This document shows, piece after piece, positions 53,530 to 63,645 of a DNA stretch of 64,000 nucleotides; position 1 is the first letter of the stretch, and each line of letters begins with the position of its first letter. The stretch comes from Saprolegnia diclina VS20. Taxonomy: Eukaryota > Oomycota > Saprolegniomycetes > Saprolegniales > Saprolegniaceae. Under the pieces are notes generated by a model. It did no database searches and had not been told where the DNA came from. It saw only the letters and a program-made list of their open reading frames with translations. The DNA lies in assembly GCF_000281045.1 (NCBI RefSeq), contig NW_008246115.1, forward strand, positions 226,951-290,950, written 5' to 3'. Both the position numbers and the translations under genes were made by a program.

Positions 53530-55053
53530 ATGGCCGCCTCCAAGCAAATTAGCCTCCAGTCGTCCGAAGTGCCATTGACGCCGTGCAGCCCGTCGCCCAA
53601 CGACGCGCCCTTCATCAGCGTCACCGACGAGATCGCACTGGACGACGAGGACAAGACGTTTACCGATTTGCCGTGGCACATGCAGCTTGCGTGGGGCCTC
53701 TTCTACCTCGCCCTCGCCTTGAGCTCGCTCTACTTCTTCATGGTCGCGGTCAAGTGGATCGGCGAGTCGTTCTCGCTTCTCCTCGGCTGCGAGGCCAAGG
53801 ACGCGTTTGCGTTCGCCGACAACCCGGTGGCCGGCCTCATGGTCGGTATCGTCTCGACCGCCATTCTGCACTCGTCCGGCACGGTCACGTCCATCATCGT
53901 TGCGCTTGTCGGCTCCAAGGGCCTCACGGTGCGCCAGGGCGTCCCGATCATCATGGGCGCCAACGTCGGCACGTGTGTGACCTGCATCATGGTCGCCTTT
54001 GCGCAGATGGGCAAGCGCGACCAGTTTGAACGCGCGATGGCGGCCGCGACTGTGCACGACATGTACAACATTTGGTCGGTTATCGTCCTCTTCCCGCTCG
54101 AGTTGCTCTTCCACCCGCTCGAACTCCTCGCGACGTCCATGTCGGGCGGTCAGGCCAACGCGTACTTTGAGTCGCCCGTCGACATCGTCGTCAACCCGCT
54201 CGCGTCCAAGCTCATCAAAGTCGACAAGACCATGATCGAAAAGGTCTCGCTCGGCAAGGTCACGTGCGAAAAGGCTGTGTTTCTCAAGGGCGGCGCGTTC
54301 CTCGACTCGTACAAGAGTGGGTCGCTCTCCCAAGGCGCGATCGGTGGCATCTGCCTCGCCGTCGGCTTTACGCTCCTCATCCTCTCGCTTCTCTCGCTCG
54401 TCTACATGCTCCAAAAGCTCTTCCGCGGCTCAGCGCAAAAGACAATCCGCAAGGCCCTCAACTTTAACGGCTACGTCAACATCCTCCTCGGCACGCTCAT
54501 CACGTTCTGCGTGCACTCGTCGACGGTCGTCACGTCGACCTTGACGCCGATGGCCGGCCTCGGCCTTGTCACGCTCGAGCAGGTGTACCCGATCGTGATT
54601 GGCGCCAACCTCGGCACGACCGTGACGGCGCTGCTTGCGTCGTGGGTGACTGGGTCGCCGGACGCTGTCGCGATCGCGCTGGTGCACTTTTGGTTCAACA
54701 TTCTCGGCATCTTCCTCTTCTACCCGATCCCGATCACGCGCAAGCCGATCCTTGACTGGGCGCGCCGCCTCGCCTTCTACAGCGCCCGCTGGCCGGTCGT
54801 CGCCGCGCTGTTCCTCGTGCTGCTGTTTCTGATCGTCCCGGGCCTTGCGCTGGGCTTGACGTACCTCTACAAGGCCGGCACCGTTGGTCTCGTGCTCGCG
54901 ATCTTTATCAGCGTCGGTGCGCTCGCGACGATTGGTGGCTTTTACTTTTGGTACCTCAAGAAGGGCGGCCGGGACACGTGGCACGCCTTCTTGGAGCGCA
55001 AGGCCGAGGCGCACGAAGCCAAGATGGCCGAAGCCGACAAGGTTGTTGTGTAA
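53530..55053 (+). CDS. Sodium-dependent phosphate cotransporter, SLC34/NptA family
   Basis: Single exon, 507 residues; the start ATG lies in ACCATGGCC, a strong context. The protein shows the family's inverted repeat architecture. The first repeat has AILHSSGTVTSIIVALVG, GVPIIMGANVGTCVTCIM and HDMYNIWSVIVLFPLELL. The second has HSSTVVTSTLTPMAGLGLV, YPIVIGANLGTTVTALLASW and VHFWFNILGIFLFYPIPI. In SLC34 the repeats carry QSS(S/T) that coordinate sodium and phosphate; here both are HSS. About eight to ten membrane helices are visible, and the C-terminal cytosolic tail is charged. Role: phosphate uptake coupled to sodium, inferred. Confidence 0.9.
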   Translation: MAASKQISLQSSEVPLTPCSPSPNDAPFISVTDEIALDDEDKTFTDLPWHMQLAWGLFYLALALSSLYFFMVAVKWIGESFSLLLGCEAKDAFAFADNPVAGLMVGIVSTAILHSSGTVTSIIVALVGSKGLTVRQGVPIIMGANVGTCVTCIMVAFAQMGKRDQFERAMAAATVHDMYNIWSVIVLFPLELLFHPLELLATSMSGGQANAYFESPVDIVVNPLASKLIKVDKTMIEKVSLGKVTCEKAVFLKGGAFLDSYKSGSLSQGAIGGICLAVGFTLLILSLLSLVYMLQKLFRGSAQKTIRKALNFNGYVNILLGTLITFCVHSSTVVTSTLTPMAGLGLVTLEQVYPIVIGANLGTTVTALLASWVTGSPDAVAIALVHFWFNILGIFLFYPIPITRKPILDWARRLAFYSARWPVVAALFLVLLFLIVPGLALGLTYLYKAGTVGLVLAIFISVGALATIGGFYFWYLKKGGRDTWHAFLERKAEAHEAKMAEADKVVV

Positions 55054-55452
55054 TGAGATGCTTTTGTGTAAACTAAACTGGTGTATATTTCAAACGATTT
55101 TTGTTCCAATATTTTGTGCTACGACATCGAGGAGGCTATGTTGGACAGCTTTTGTCTTGGTGACTGGGAGTCTCAGGTACAAACTGCAAAATGGGTTTAG
55201 GACTGAACCAAGTTATATCGAAATGTGCTCGTGAGCGCCGACGGCATCCTCGCCCTGGCATCGTCGCTCCGACATTGATAGAAAGTTGTCCGTCCTTTGC
55301 ATACAAACCGCAAGATAAAACGTGGCGCACTACGGTTGCCTCTCGAATGCCATGACGATGGGTGCGTCAACCTCCCCTTTTGCTCTTCTTTGCTTGTCGT
55401 CACCACATTTGTTATCCATTTACCGTAGAATAAGGCATGATTCCAGCGCACA
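55054..55452. other. Convergent 3' flanks
   Basis: Between the phosphate transporter and the LRR-like gene. AT-rich, with no gene recognised. Confidence 0.55.
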
Positions 55453-56934
55453 TTACGAGCTTACGACAACGCGTGCGTCGTTGTGGAGTTGGCAGATATA
55501 GGGCTCTGGAAGTAGACAGCGTATGGCGTAGATGGCGACGTCAGCGGCTCTCATCTTGACCACGGGCAGGCAGTTGTTGTTCTCGACAAAGTCTTTGCAC
55601 CAAAGTGGCAGCTTGACCGAGACGTTGGTGCACGTTGCTACCGCTGTCAGCAGCGCTTGCACGCCTCGGAGACCCATCAAGTTGCCCGAGAGATCGAGGT
55701 CGAAAGCGACACGCGCATGCGTCTCGAGCAGCGCTGCAGCCAACACAGTTGCGCCGTTGGTGTCGATGCCACAGTTGGCGAATCGCACGCGGCACGCACC
55801 GGCGTCGATGCAGCGACGCAGCGCATTGGCCGCGCAACCGGCGTGGACACTAAAGTACTCAACGTCATGCCACGTGATCGACTCGAGATGACGTGAGCGC
55901 GTGATCCAGGTGAGCGTCGCTTCGAGGCTTGACTCGGACAACACAACGCAGTTGAACGCGAGCGTGCGGAGTGTCGTCGATGATGATACCCTCGGTTGGG
56001 TCGCAACGACGCCACGGAGGTCCATGTACTCAAAGCACAAGTGCTCGAGCACTAACGATTGCGCGACCAAGGCGAAAATATGCTGGCCGAGACCAACGTT
56101 GCGTATGCTTCGGAGCACCAGTGTCTTTAACGCTGGCAATGGACGCAGCCCGGTCAAGATGAAGCGCCCGCAGACCGTTTGCTCTTCGATGTAGGTAGCA
56201 AGGCTTATGAACAGTGCATGCGACTGGTCCATGCGCAGGCTCGCGAGCGTGGGCGACGACACCAGCGCGCACACAAGACCCGCGTCCGTCGGTGGGTTCA
56301 AGTTACGGAGAACCAAGGAGCACGCGTGGCCAGACGCCAGCCAGCGCTGCGCCGCGGCCATTGTGGAAGCTGCGGGAACGTACCGAAATCGAATGACTGC
56401 GAGCTCGAGCTCGGAGACGCAGTGCGCCGGCGACGTCACGGCCTCCAGAAAACCGGGCTCGTCGATTGTGATACCAACGCGTTTGAGGCGCGTGCAGCGG
56501 GCCAGCGCGCGGCAACACTCATCGCGATGCTTGGGAAGGCAAGTGGTGGCGAGGTCGACGGTCGTCACTTTGGCGGCCCACTTGGCCACAAACCCGCAGA
56601 ATGGCACGTTGAAGTTGGGGTCGCGCGGCCAGCGTTCGCTAAAGCACACGCCTGTGATGCGCACCGCGTTGACGATGTTGATGATGGCGCCAATACTATC
56701 GATCGTGTCGTCGCTGAGATCGTTCAGGCACAGTACCGGCCAGTGCGTGGCACCAGACGGCGCTGACAAGAGCTGGAGGACCGCCGCCAGGCCTGGCGAG
56801 CGCATCGCGGCTGGCAGCGCCTCTAGGAAGGAGACGACATCGTGCGGCGTCGGCGTGTACTGGACGATCGCCACGGGCACGCCAGCGAGATCGAGCACAG
56901 AGGCTTGGACGTGACGAGGCCGTTGGTGGGCCAT
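55453..56934 (-). CDS. Leucine-rich-repeat-like protein, lineage family member
   Basis: Single exon on the minus strand, ATG at 56934, 493 residues. Irregular Leu-rich units recur at about 25-30 residues (LPALKTLVLRSIRNVGLGQH, LVLEHLCFEYMDLRGVV, TTLRTLAFNCVVLSESSLEA), ending with DLDLSGNLMGLRGVQALLTA and NVSVKLPLWC. The N-terminal helix pair HDVVSFLEALPAAMRSPGLA is shared with the LRR-like genes at 3781 and 58842. No signal peptide or membrane helix. Structurally it recalls RNI/FBXL-type repeats without an obvious F-box. Function unknown. Confidence 0.8.
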   Translation of the reverse strand: MAHQRPRHVQASVLDLAGVPVAIVQYTPTPHDVVSFLEALPAAMRSPGLAAVLQLLSAPSGATHWPVLCLNDLSDDTIDSIGAIINIVNAVRITGVCFSERWPRDPNFNVPFCGFVAKWAAKVTTVDLATTCLPKHRDECCRALARCTRLKRVGITIDEPGFLEAVTSPAHCVSELELAVIRFRYVPAASTMAAAQRWLASGHACSLVLRNLNPPTDAGLVCALVSSPTLASLRMDQSHALFISLATYIEEQTVCGRFILTGLRPLPALKTLVLRSIRNVGLGQHIFALVAQSLVLEHLCFEYMDLRGVVATQPRVSSSTTLRTLAFNCVVLSESSLEATLTWITRSRHLESITWHDVEYFSVHAGCAANALRRCIDAGACRVRFANCGIDTNGATVLAAALLETHARVAFDLDLSGNLMGLRGVQALLTAVATCTNVSVKLPLWCKDFVENNNCLPVVKMRAADVAIYAIRCLLPEPYICQLHNDARVVVSS

Positions 56935-57249
56935 CGCGAGCTTCTTTACAAGCGGTGACGTATGCGGACGCTTTCAGAATCCGGATGAAAACCAGCACTC
57001 CGAGCTCCGAGCCTTCCGATTGGCACTGCTACGAGGAGAATGAATGATGCTGCATTATCCCAGGGGTCGACGCAGCTTTGTCATTGGGAATGCACTGGCG
57101 TTTTACCAAACGGTATTGCCAAGTGCGATAGTCCAACATCACCTACGTGTGTATAATTTACACACGTCTACAAACAACTTAACTATAACGTTAGTAAAAT
57201 GACACGGAACTCCTGGGCATCACATCGTCAATGGTTCATAAACAGTACA
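56935..57249. other. Spacer between two LRR-like genes
   Basis: An AT-rich promoter or 3' flank. ACACACGT-like words lie near 57150. No gene recognised. Confidence 0.5.
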
Positions 57250-58842
57250 TTAATCAAAGACAAATCGGTACTTGGGGCAGTAGTAGAGAAAGACCACGAG
57301 GCGCTGGTGCTTGGCGGCCTTGGCGTCCCAGTAGGCGTACGTATCCCGCTCTCGCTCGCTGCACATGTCCATATCCACGTACTCAAGCGTCACATTCATC
57401 GCAGCCAGCGTCTTGGTCTTCTTCGCCTGGCCCGAGATTGGCCATGCTTGTTTCTCCAAGACGATCCAGCGCAAGGCCGGCGACGCCGCCTGGAGCGATC
57501 TCACGAGCTCGATGAGGTCGTCGTAGCAGCGCGACAGCAGTTGCAGTTTGATCGCGTGCAGCTGCGGGCAGCCCGAGAGCACCGTGGCCAGCCACTTCAT
57601 TGCCTCCATCGTCTCTGCGACCGCGCTCAAGTACTGCAGCTTTGCGCACTGCGTGAGCGCCGTCGCAAGGGAAGCGCCAATGCGGGGTTTGACGCTAAAC
57701 TCGTGCAGATCGAGCTGCCGCAGCGACACGAGCCGTGGCACGAGCGCGACGAGCCGGTTCAGCAGCTTTTCATCCAACGCACAGACCTCGATGCGCAGGG
57801 TCGTGAGCCGGCTCAAGACCTCGTGCGTCTCGGCCAACTGCGTCACAAAGCGGCCTTCGAGCTGCGTGAGGCGTGGCGCTTCTGATAGCATCGACGAGAG
57901 ACTCGTCATGACGGCGTCCGAGCAGTTGTGAAAGAAGAGCTCGCGTGGGGTCGACACTACACGCACTCTCTTGAGGTGGAGGAAGGAAGCCGAGCACATA
58001 CCGTCGAGACGAAAGTGCTGCAGTTGGTGGGGCAGCTGCTCTTGCTGCAAAAAGCGTGTGCTGATATCAATTGTCTTTTCGATGCAGAGGTCGCGCAGCG
58101 TGGTGCAGGTAGCGATCGCCTCGCACAACGTCGCTCTGTCCTCGGCGCGCAAGTTGACAAACTCGACGTTGGCAAGTCCAAGGCGCGTGCAGCATCCGTT
58201 TCTTAGCATACTTGCAATGGCCAGCGCGGCGGACGCCGGAAACTTGCCGCGGAGCACGAGCGTGCGCAGCTGCGCGAGCGGGAGGTTGGCAAAGACATCG
58301 GCGACCATCGACATGGTGATGCCGGCCCAGTGATGCGAGTGCTCGAAGACGAGGCTGTGCAGGCGTGGGCACGCGCAGAGCATGCTCTGAAGCGCCTGAA
58401 TGTGGCTCAGGTTGGTGACGACCGTGACGTGGTTGACGACGGGCTGGAGCCGACGGAGGAGCTCTCGTGGCGTCCGTGCGTCGGGGCCGTCTCTGTCCAC
58501 GTCCATCACGGCTACGATCGCGCCAAGCGCTTGTGCCTCGAGCAGGTGCTGCAGCGTCGCGTCGTCTGGGAGCGAGAGGACATAGACCTTGGGCCACTGG
58601 ATGCGGACGACGTCGGGGAGCGCGGCCAGCGCCGCAATGGCGGCCAAGTGGGGCGTCACAGCCGGAGGCGGCAGCGAAGCGATGAACTCGGTCAAGGACC
58701 AGATGTTCTGGACGTAGCGAGCCATGAGCTCGACGAGCTCGGGCACGGCGAGCACGGCCATCGGGTTCGGGCGTCGGCGGGTTGTCATGGTGGCTTCTGG
58801 GATTGCACTTGGGCAGCGCCTTGCGTTCAAACGCACAGCCAT
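57250..58842 (-). CDS. Leucine-rich-repeat-like protein, lineage family member
   Basis: Single exon on the minus strand, ATG at 58842, 530 residues. The N-terminal helical segment VPELVELMARYVQNIWSLTE is reminiscent of a short F-box-like helix, followed by the family head SLTEFIASLPPPAVTPHLAA. The body is Leu-rich repeats (LAQLRTLVLRGKFPASAALA, LVSLRQLDLHEFSVKPRIGA). The C-terminus, HQRLVVFLYYCPKYRFVFD, is unlike that of its neighbour, so the two diverged long ago. It is in the same orientation as the gene at 55453-56934 with 315 nt between them. Confidence 0.8.
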   Translation of the reverse strand: MAVRLNARRCPSAIPEATMTTRRRPNPMAVLAVPELVELMARYVQNIWSLTEFIASLPPPAVTPHLAAIAALAALPDVVRIQWPKVYVLSLPDDATLQHLLEAQALGAIVAVMDVDRDGPDARTPRELLRRLQPVVNHVTVVTNLSHIQALQSMLCACPRLHSLVFEHSHHWAGITMSMVADVFANLPLAQLRTLVLRGKFPASAALAIASMLRNGCCTRLGLANVEFVNLRAEDRATLCEAIATCTTLRDLCIEKTIDISTRFLQQEQLPHQLQHFRLDGMCSASFLHLKRVRVVSTPRELFFHNCSDAVMTSLSSMLSEAPRLTQLEGRFVTQLAETHEVLSRLTTLRIEVCALDEKLLNRLVALVPRLVSLRQLDLHEFSVKPRIGASLATALTQCAKLQYLSAVAETMEAMKWLATVLSGCPQLHAIKLQLLSRCYDDLIELVRSLQAASPALRWIVLEKQAWPISGQAKKTKTLAAMNVTLEYVDMDMCSERERDTYAYWDAKAAKHQRLVVFLYYCPKYRFVFD

Positions 58843-59756
58843 TGGTGGAATATAGATGAAATGAAGGGATTGGATTGGTCCATATCATCTTTTTCGTGCA
58901 CTCCTAACCGACACTGGAACTGACAGCCATGAGGCAAGAGTTAAGACCTTGCGCAAGACAAAGCTCGCTAGCTACAATGACGATTTGGACACGACTTGTA
59001 TTTGTTGTCGATGTTAGTTGTGGCTCCGCGCATAGAGCGTCGTATCGAAAATGCCATTTTATTCAAATCAATTCGTTGAAAAGGCATCCTTGGGCACCCA
59101 GTGCCCAATGCATTTCATTTGTTGGCTCATGATGCACCGCTTTGTACTTGGTGGCGTGGCGCCATGGGGTCGGAAGCTCAAGCTGGACAATGCGACACGA
59201 CTCGTCCACTGCCAGTCAAGTCGAGTCCCGCGCACGCGTTTGCATAATCTTTATGAAAGCAAGTCTCGTTTTCGGCGTCCGATCCCTTTGAAATACCTAA
59301 ACACGCAAGGTCGCTTGTCTGCAGTAGTCTTGCGTACACCCCACGGACGTCGTAGTAACATCTCCCAACGTTCTTCGATACACAGCTCGCAAGTCGACGC
59401 TTTGTCTAGCATTAACCTCTCTCGAGGTCCGTTGTCGTCCACCATGCGACCAATACCACAGCACTTGCGAGTCGCTAGTATCGCCACTCGCAAGTGGATA
59501 GTATGATGCAGCGTTTACCGTCGTCGTCGGCTCCTACCGACGTTGACAAACTAGCAGCTGGGCTAGTGAAGCACTCGGCGGAGAGGAATCACCAGAACCG
59601 CACACCCGCCAGGAAGAAGAACCATCCTCGTGAGTGCAACCCGCCACGAGGGCTGTTGAAACCCACTCGGATCCACCGGCGGTGGGATCCTACGGCCCAA
59701 ACCGACCAAGTGTCGAGCTCTTGGAGTTGGCGCACAAACGAATGGAGTTGCGTTTG
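58843..59756. other. Intergenic region before the LRR-like pseudogene
   Basis: No supported gene. It may contain further, more decayed LRR-like sequence that cannot be recognised by eye. Confidence 0.45.
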
Positions 59757-60329
59757 TCACAGACGGCAGCGACGCTGCGACTGCGTAGCGTGCTGCTGCT
59801 CATTTCGATCCAGACGCCGTGTACTATACGAGCTCGGTGGGTGGCACCCGAACGGTAGATGGACCGAGACGTTCATGCTCGTTGCATCGAGCAGCGCTTG
59901 GACGTCTGCAATATGAAGCCAATCAGCCGAAAGATCGAGCTCCAAAGCATGCGCCGCACGCAGCATCGTGCTTGACATCGACCAACCGTACGCTGCTTGC
60001 ACTTGCGTCACTGCAGCGCATCACAGTCACCCGATTACCCGAACAACACGAAGCAACATTAACGTCTTGTACAGTAATCGCAAAACAAAGACTCTAGCGC
60101 TGGAGTGCACTCACCGCACCGTGAATGTGTTGGCCAAAGGACGAGCAGCGCCGCCACGCGGCCCCTTCAAGCGAGTCGAGCTTGCGGCCGAGTCCAATGT
60201 CGCACCGAAGCTTGCGGTAGACAAGGCGGCGTAGTTGAAGCGCAGTTGGCGAAGCGTCGACTGCAGAACGGTGGGCCGCGCCGCGTCGCGCCAAAGTTTA
60301 CGTGGCAGGCTGCGCGTCGTTGGTGGCAA
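59757..60329 (-). pseudogene. Decayed LRR-like gene, related to the 55453-56934 gene
   Basis: Pieces in two frames on the minus strand match the C-terminal half of the intact gene at 55453-56934 in order. STLRQLRFNYAALS (near 60240) matches TTLRTLAFNCVVLS. LELDLSADWLHIADVQALLD (near 59900) matches FDLDLSGNLMGLRGVQALLT. NVSVHLPFGC matches NVSVKLPLWC. Stops and frame changes separate the pieces, and no full-length frame remains. It is the third LRR-like copy in the 55-60 kb cluster. Confidence 0.7.
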
Positions 60330-60440
60330 CTGCCGAATCGTGCATCGGATTAGGATATATCCTGTTTAGGACAGGTTAGCTCGGATTTGGCCTGATTGTA
60401 TTCGCGCCATGCCATTCGAAAATTCAAGTCGGCGGCAGGG

Positions 60441-63400
60441 ATGAGCGAGGCGAGCAGCGACGCCGATGGCCTCGCGCTGCAAATGTCGTCCGACAGCATC
60501 GACCGCTTCCTCCGCGAGAATGGCATGGACCTCAGCCTCCGCACGCCCAGCGGAAGCGGCGGCGACGACGACGACCTGAGCCTCTTGCGCGCCGGCGGCC
60601 ACCCGCACGACGAGCCGCTCTCGCTCGACGACTTCGCGCCGCCACGCTCTGGCAGCTCGACGACGTCGCCGCCAGCGCGTACGACAAGCGCTATGCACGA
60701 GCATAGCAGCGAAAGCAGCCTGCGCTTTGGCAGCCTCATCCGCGCGTCGCAAGGCTCCATGTTCGAGTCCAAGACCCAGGACGAGCCGCCGACGCTGCGC
60801 GGCCCGCCGTACTCGCAGTTGCCACGCCACCGCGCGTCCGAGTCTACCTCACGTCTCTCGATTCCACAGAGCACAGAGCCGCTTCGCCGGCAGTCGTCGA
60901 CGTCGTCGCGCTCGACCGTCCCGCGTGACGTGCCCGTGCGTCGCGTTCTTAGCCTCGCGTCGACGTCCTCGAACGCCTCCCACGAGCGCCGGACCGAGAG
61001 CGGTCTCCGTGCCGTCTCGTGGTCGGGCCTTCCAGCCTCGTCGTCGTCATCGTCCGGGTCGGAGCGCATGCACCGCGACGAGCTCGACGATCCTGTCTCA
61101 GAGGCTGGTAGCGTCTTTGTTGCGACACCGCCGCCAGGTCTGCCGCGCACTTCGCCGCCGCCACTGCGGACGGTCCCGACACCGTTGCAGACATCACCAC
61201 GGCGCTTGGTGACGCCGCCGACACGCAGCCCGTCACCGCAACGCGCGTCATCGCCCGACGACGAATGGTCGACGCTGACGACGCTGCTCTTGCAGCACGG
61301 TCTACCGCGTGTGGAGTTTGTACCAGCTGACGCGGTTGGCTGCGCCGTTGTGCCGGAGAAGGCTTCGCTCATTAGCGTCGTGCACGACCTCGTCTCGCAG
61401 CTCGAACGCCGGGGCCAGGTACGCATCTATCTTCACAGTCATCGTATTGGTATATATCTAGAGAAAAATGGTATTTAGATCATCCAAGATCTCGTGCTTG
61501 ACGCTACGCGCAACTCGAAAGAGCAGTCCAAGACCGAGTCGCACGTCCATTTGCACGAGAAGAAGATCGCGGACCTAACGTCGTCGCTCGCAGTTGCCCA
61601 CGCCGACATCAAGCAGCTGCAGGTACTTGTATTCCTCACTTTGACCTTTCTTGATACGAATGACGTGGCGTAGCGAGAGCGCGATACGCTCAAAACAAAG
61701 ACGGACCAGGACATGCGCGCGTGGAGAGTGCAGAGAGCCAAACTCGAACAGCAAGTCAAGGTCAGCGAACACCGCGTCAAGGCAAAAGAACTCCTCATCG
61801 ACCGCATGCAACAGAAAATCCAAAGCCAGGTCTTATCCAACCGATCCATGTATCCAATATACACGTATCCAATCTAGATGGACAAGGACGAACTCGCAAA
61901 GTCCCGAGACAAAACGCTGTTTCAAAAATTCACGCAGCGCGAACCGCGCAAGACGAGCGCGTCGGACCATCAGACAATCGAGCTCATCCGCATGTACGAG
62001 ACGCAGCGGGCGTCCATGGCCGACGAAATCACGGCGCTTCAAGCCCAAGTGCGCGATCTCTGCGCCGACGTCCGCGCCAAAGACAACCGAACGCCCGTGG
62101 TCGGCGCCGGCGCGCCCGAGAACGAGCTCCTCGAGCGATTCGAAGTCGCGCGGCGGGAGCAAGAACGCGCGGCGGCCCTGCTGCGGCAGCGCGAGAGCCG
62201 CATCCAAGACCAGATCGGCACGATCGAAGCCGAGCTCCGGCACACAAAGGAATCGCTCCAGGAACTCCAAGACGAGAACGCCAACTTGCACCTCGAAGTC
62301 GAGTCGCGACCGACGATTCCCGCGTTCAAGGCTGCGCAACGGCGCATCCACCAGCTCGAACGACAGCTCGCCGACCACAAGCTCGCAATGGACGAAGCTA
62401 CAGACCTCGACGAGCTGCGCAAGCACACGGGCACGGCCGCGCTCATCCAGCGCGACCGCCTGAACGCCAAGCTTGCCCTGAACCGGCTCAACGCGCTGCC
62501 CCGAGAGACTGCGGTCGAGGTAGGTCGACGATTTCGAGTGAATTTGGACGATTGAACTCGATGTAGATTGTCAAGGAAGTGTGCCGCGAACTCGACCTGT
62601 CGGACGTGACGCTGATTGTGCCCAGCTTGCATAAGCTGTGTGCTGTCGTCCAGGCCGTGCCTCGCATGGAGCGCTTCGTCCGGGACGTGACAGCGGTCGT
62701 CGGTGGCGCGGCCCTCGAGGCGGTCGTGCCGTCACTGCAAAAGATGCAAGCCGAGCTCCAAGAGCTCGCGGGGCTGCGGGTACTATATCATTTTGTCTCG
62801 TCGATGGCTCGTACGATGAATGTACTAGAGCTTTCGTCAAGCCATTCTGCAGTCGCTCCAGAGGCGGGCGGGGGCCGTCACGACGCCCGAGACGCCCGAG
62901 ACAACCGAGACAACCGAGACAACCGATTCCAACGTCACCTCGGTCGTGCAGCGGCGCGTGCTGGCCACGATCGTCGAGCTCGTGGACTTTGAGACACATT
63001 TCCTGCAAGACAAGGAGATGTACACGCACGCCCTCCACAACGTCGAGGTATTGTTTGACATAATTGTTTCTACTAGAGAAAAAAGACTATAAAAATTATG
63101 TAGAACCGTCCGGACGTGCTGATCAACAAGATGGTGCAGCACTTTCGCCATCTCTTTGGTGTCAAGACCATGGAAGGCGTCTTTCCCAAGATCAACGTAC
63201 ACCGCTCTCAACTCTAGTTGTCCAAATGTACTAACTAAACGGGGTGTAGGAGGTGTTTTTGTTTGTCAACAAGATGAACAGCGCGCTCGATGAGCTCAAG
63301 ACGACACTGCAACTGCCGCTGAGTACGTCTGTGACAGCGACGCTCGCTGCGCTCCACGACAAGGTCGGCGCGTCGACACCGACAGCCAGCGACCGCCCGC

Positions 63401-63645
63401 CCAAGCTGGCGCCGAATTATGTGGTCGACCGCCGCAGTGAGAACGATGTCGTCGGCCTCCAGCAAGTGCGGCTGTACTGCCACATCATCAAGCAGCTCAA
63501 GGACGAACTGGGCGCAACGACCGACGACGAGATTGTCCCTCGGACCAAACGGTACAATGTGACATTGATAAATTGAAAATTGCTTAATCTCTAGCTTAGG
63601 CTGATGGAGCTCCTCTCTCTCTCGTTGCACAACTCCCAGCCGTGA
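60441..63645 (+). CDS. CEP70: CEP70-like centrosomal coiled-coil protein
   Basis: Nine exons: 60441-61418, 61479-61622, 61674-61829, 61878-62519, 62567-62779, 62829-63047, 63104-63196, 63250-63551 and 63600-63645 (930 residues). A Ser/Pro/Arg-rich N-terminal extension of about 280 residues precedes DDEWSTLTTLLLQHGLPRVE, which fits the CEP70 start. Three coiled-coil exons follow, then a folded helical part: VKEVCRELDLSDVTLIVPSL, VQAVPRMERFVRDV, FGVKTMEGVFPKINEVFLFV. These resemble the conserved C-terminal region of CEP70, which binds gamma-tubulin and organises microtubules. Exon 6 carries a Thr-Glu-Thr minisatellite. The last exon uses the second of two closely spaced AG acceptors. Identity is by remembered motifs and is moderately secure. 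Confidence 0.7.
62880..62927 (+). repeat. 9-bp tandem repeat in CEP70-like exon 6
   Basis: Imperfect repeats of GAGACGCCC/GAGACAACC encode a PET/TET tract within an otherwise helical exon. Frame is preserved because the unit is nine bases, so copy number could vary without breaking the protein. Confidence 0.8.

Noticed and set aside
53518-54414. 298-codon minus-strand frame rich in Arg, Glu and Asp
   Set aside because: Antisense to the phosphate transporter; its composition is the reverse complement of hydrophobic helices.
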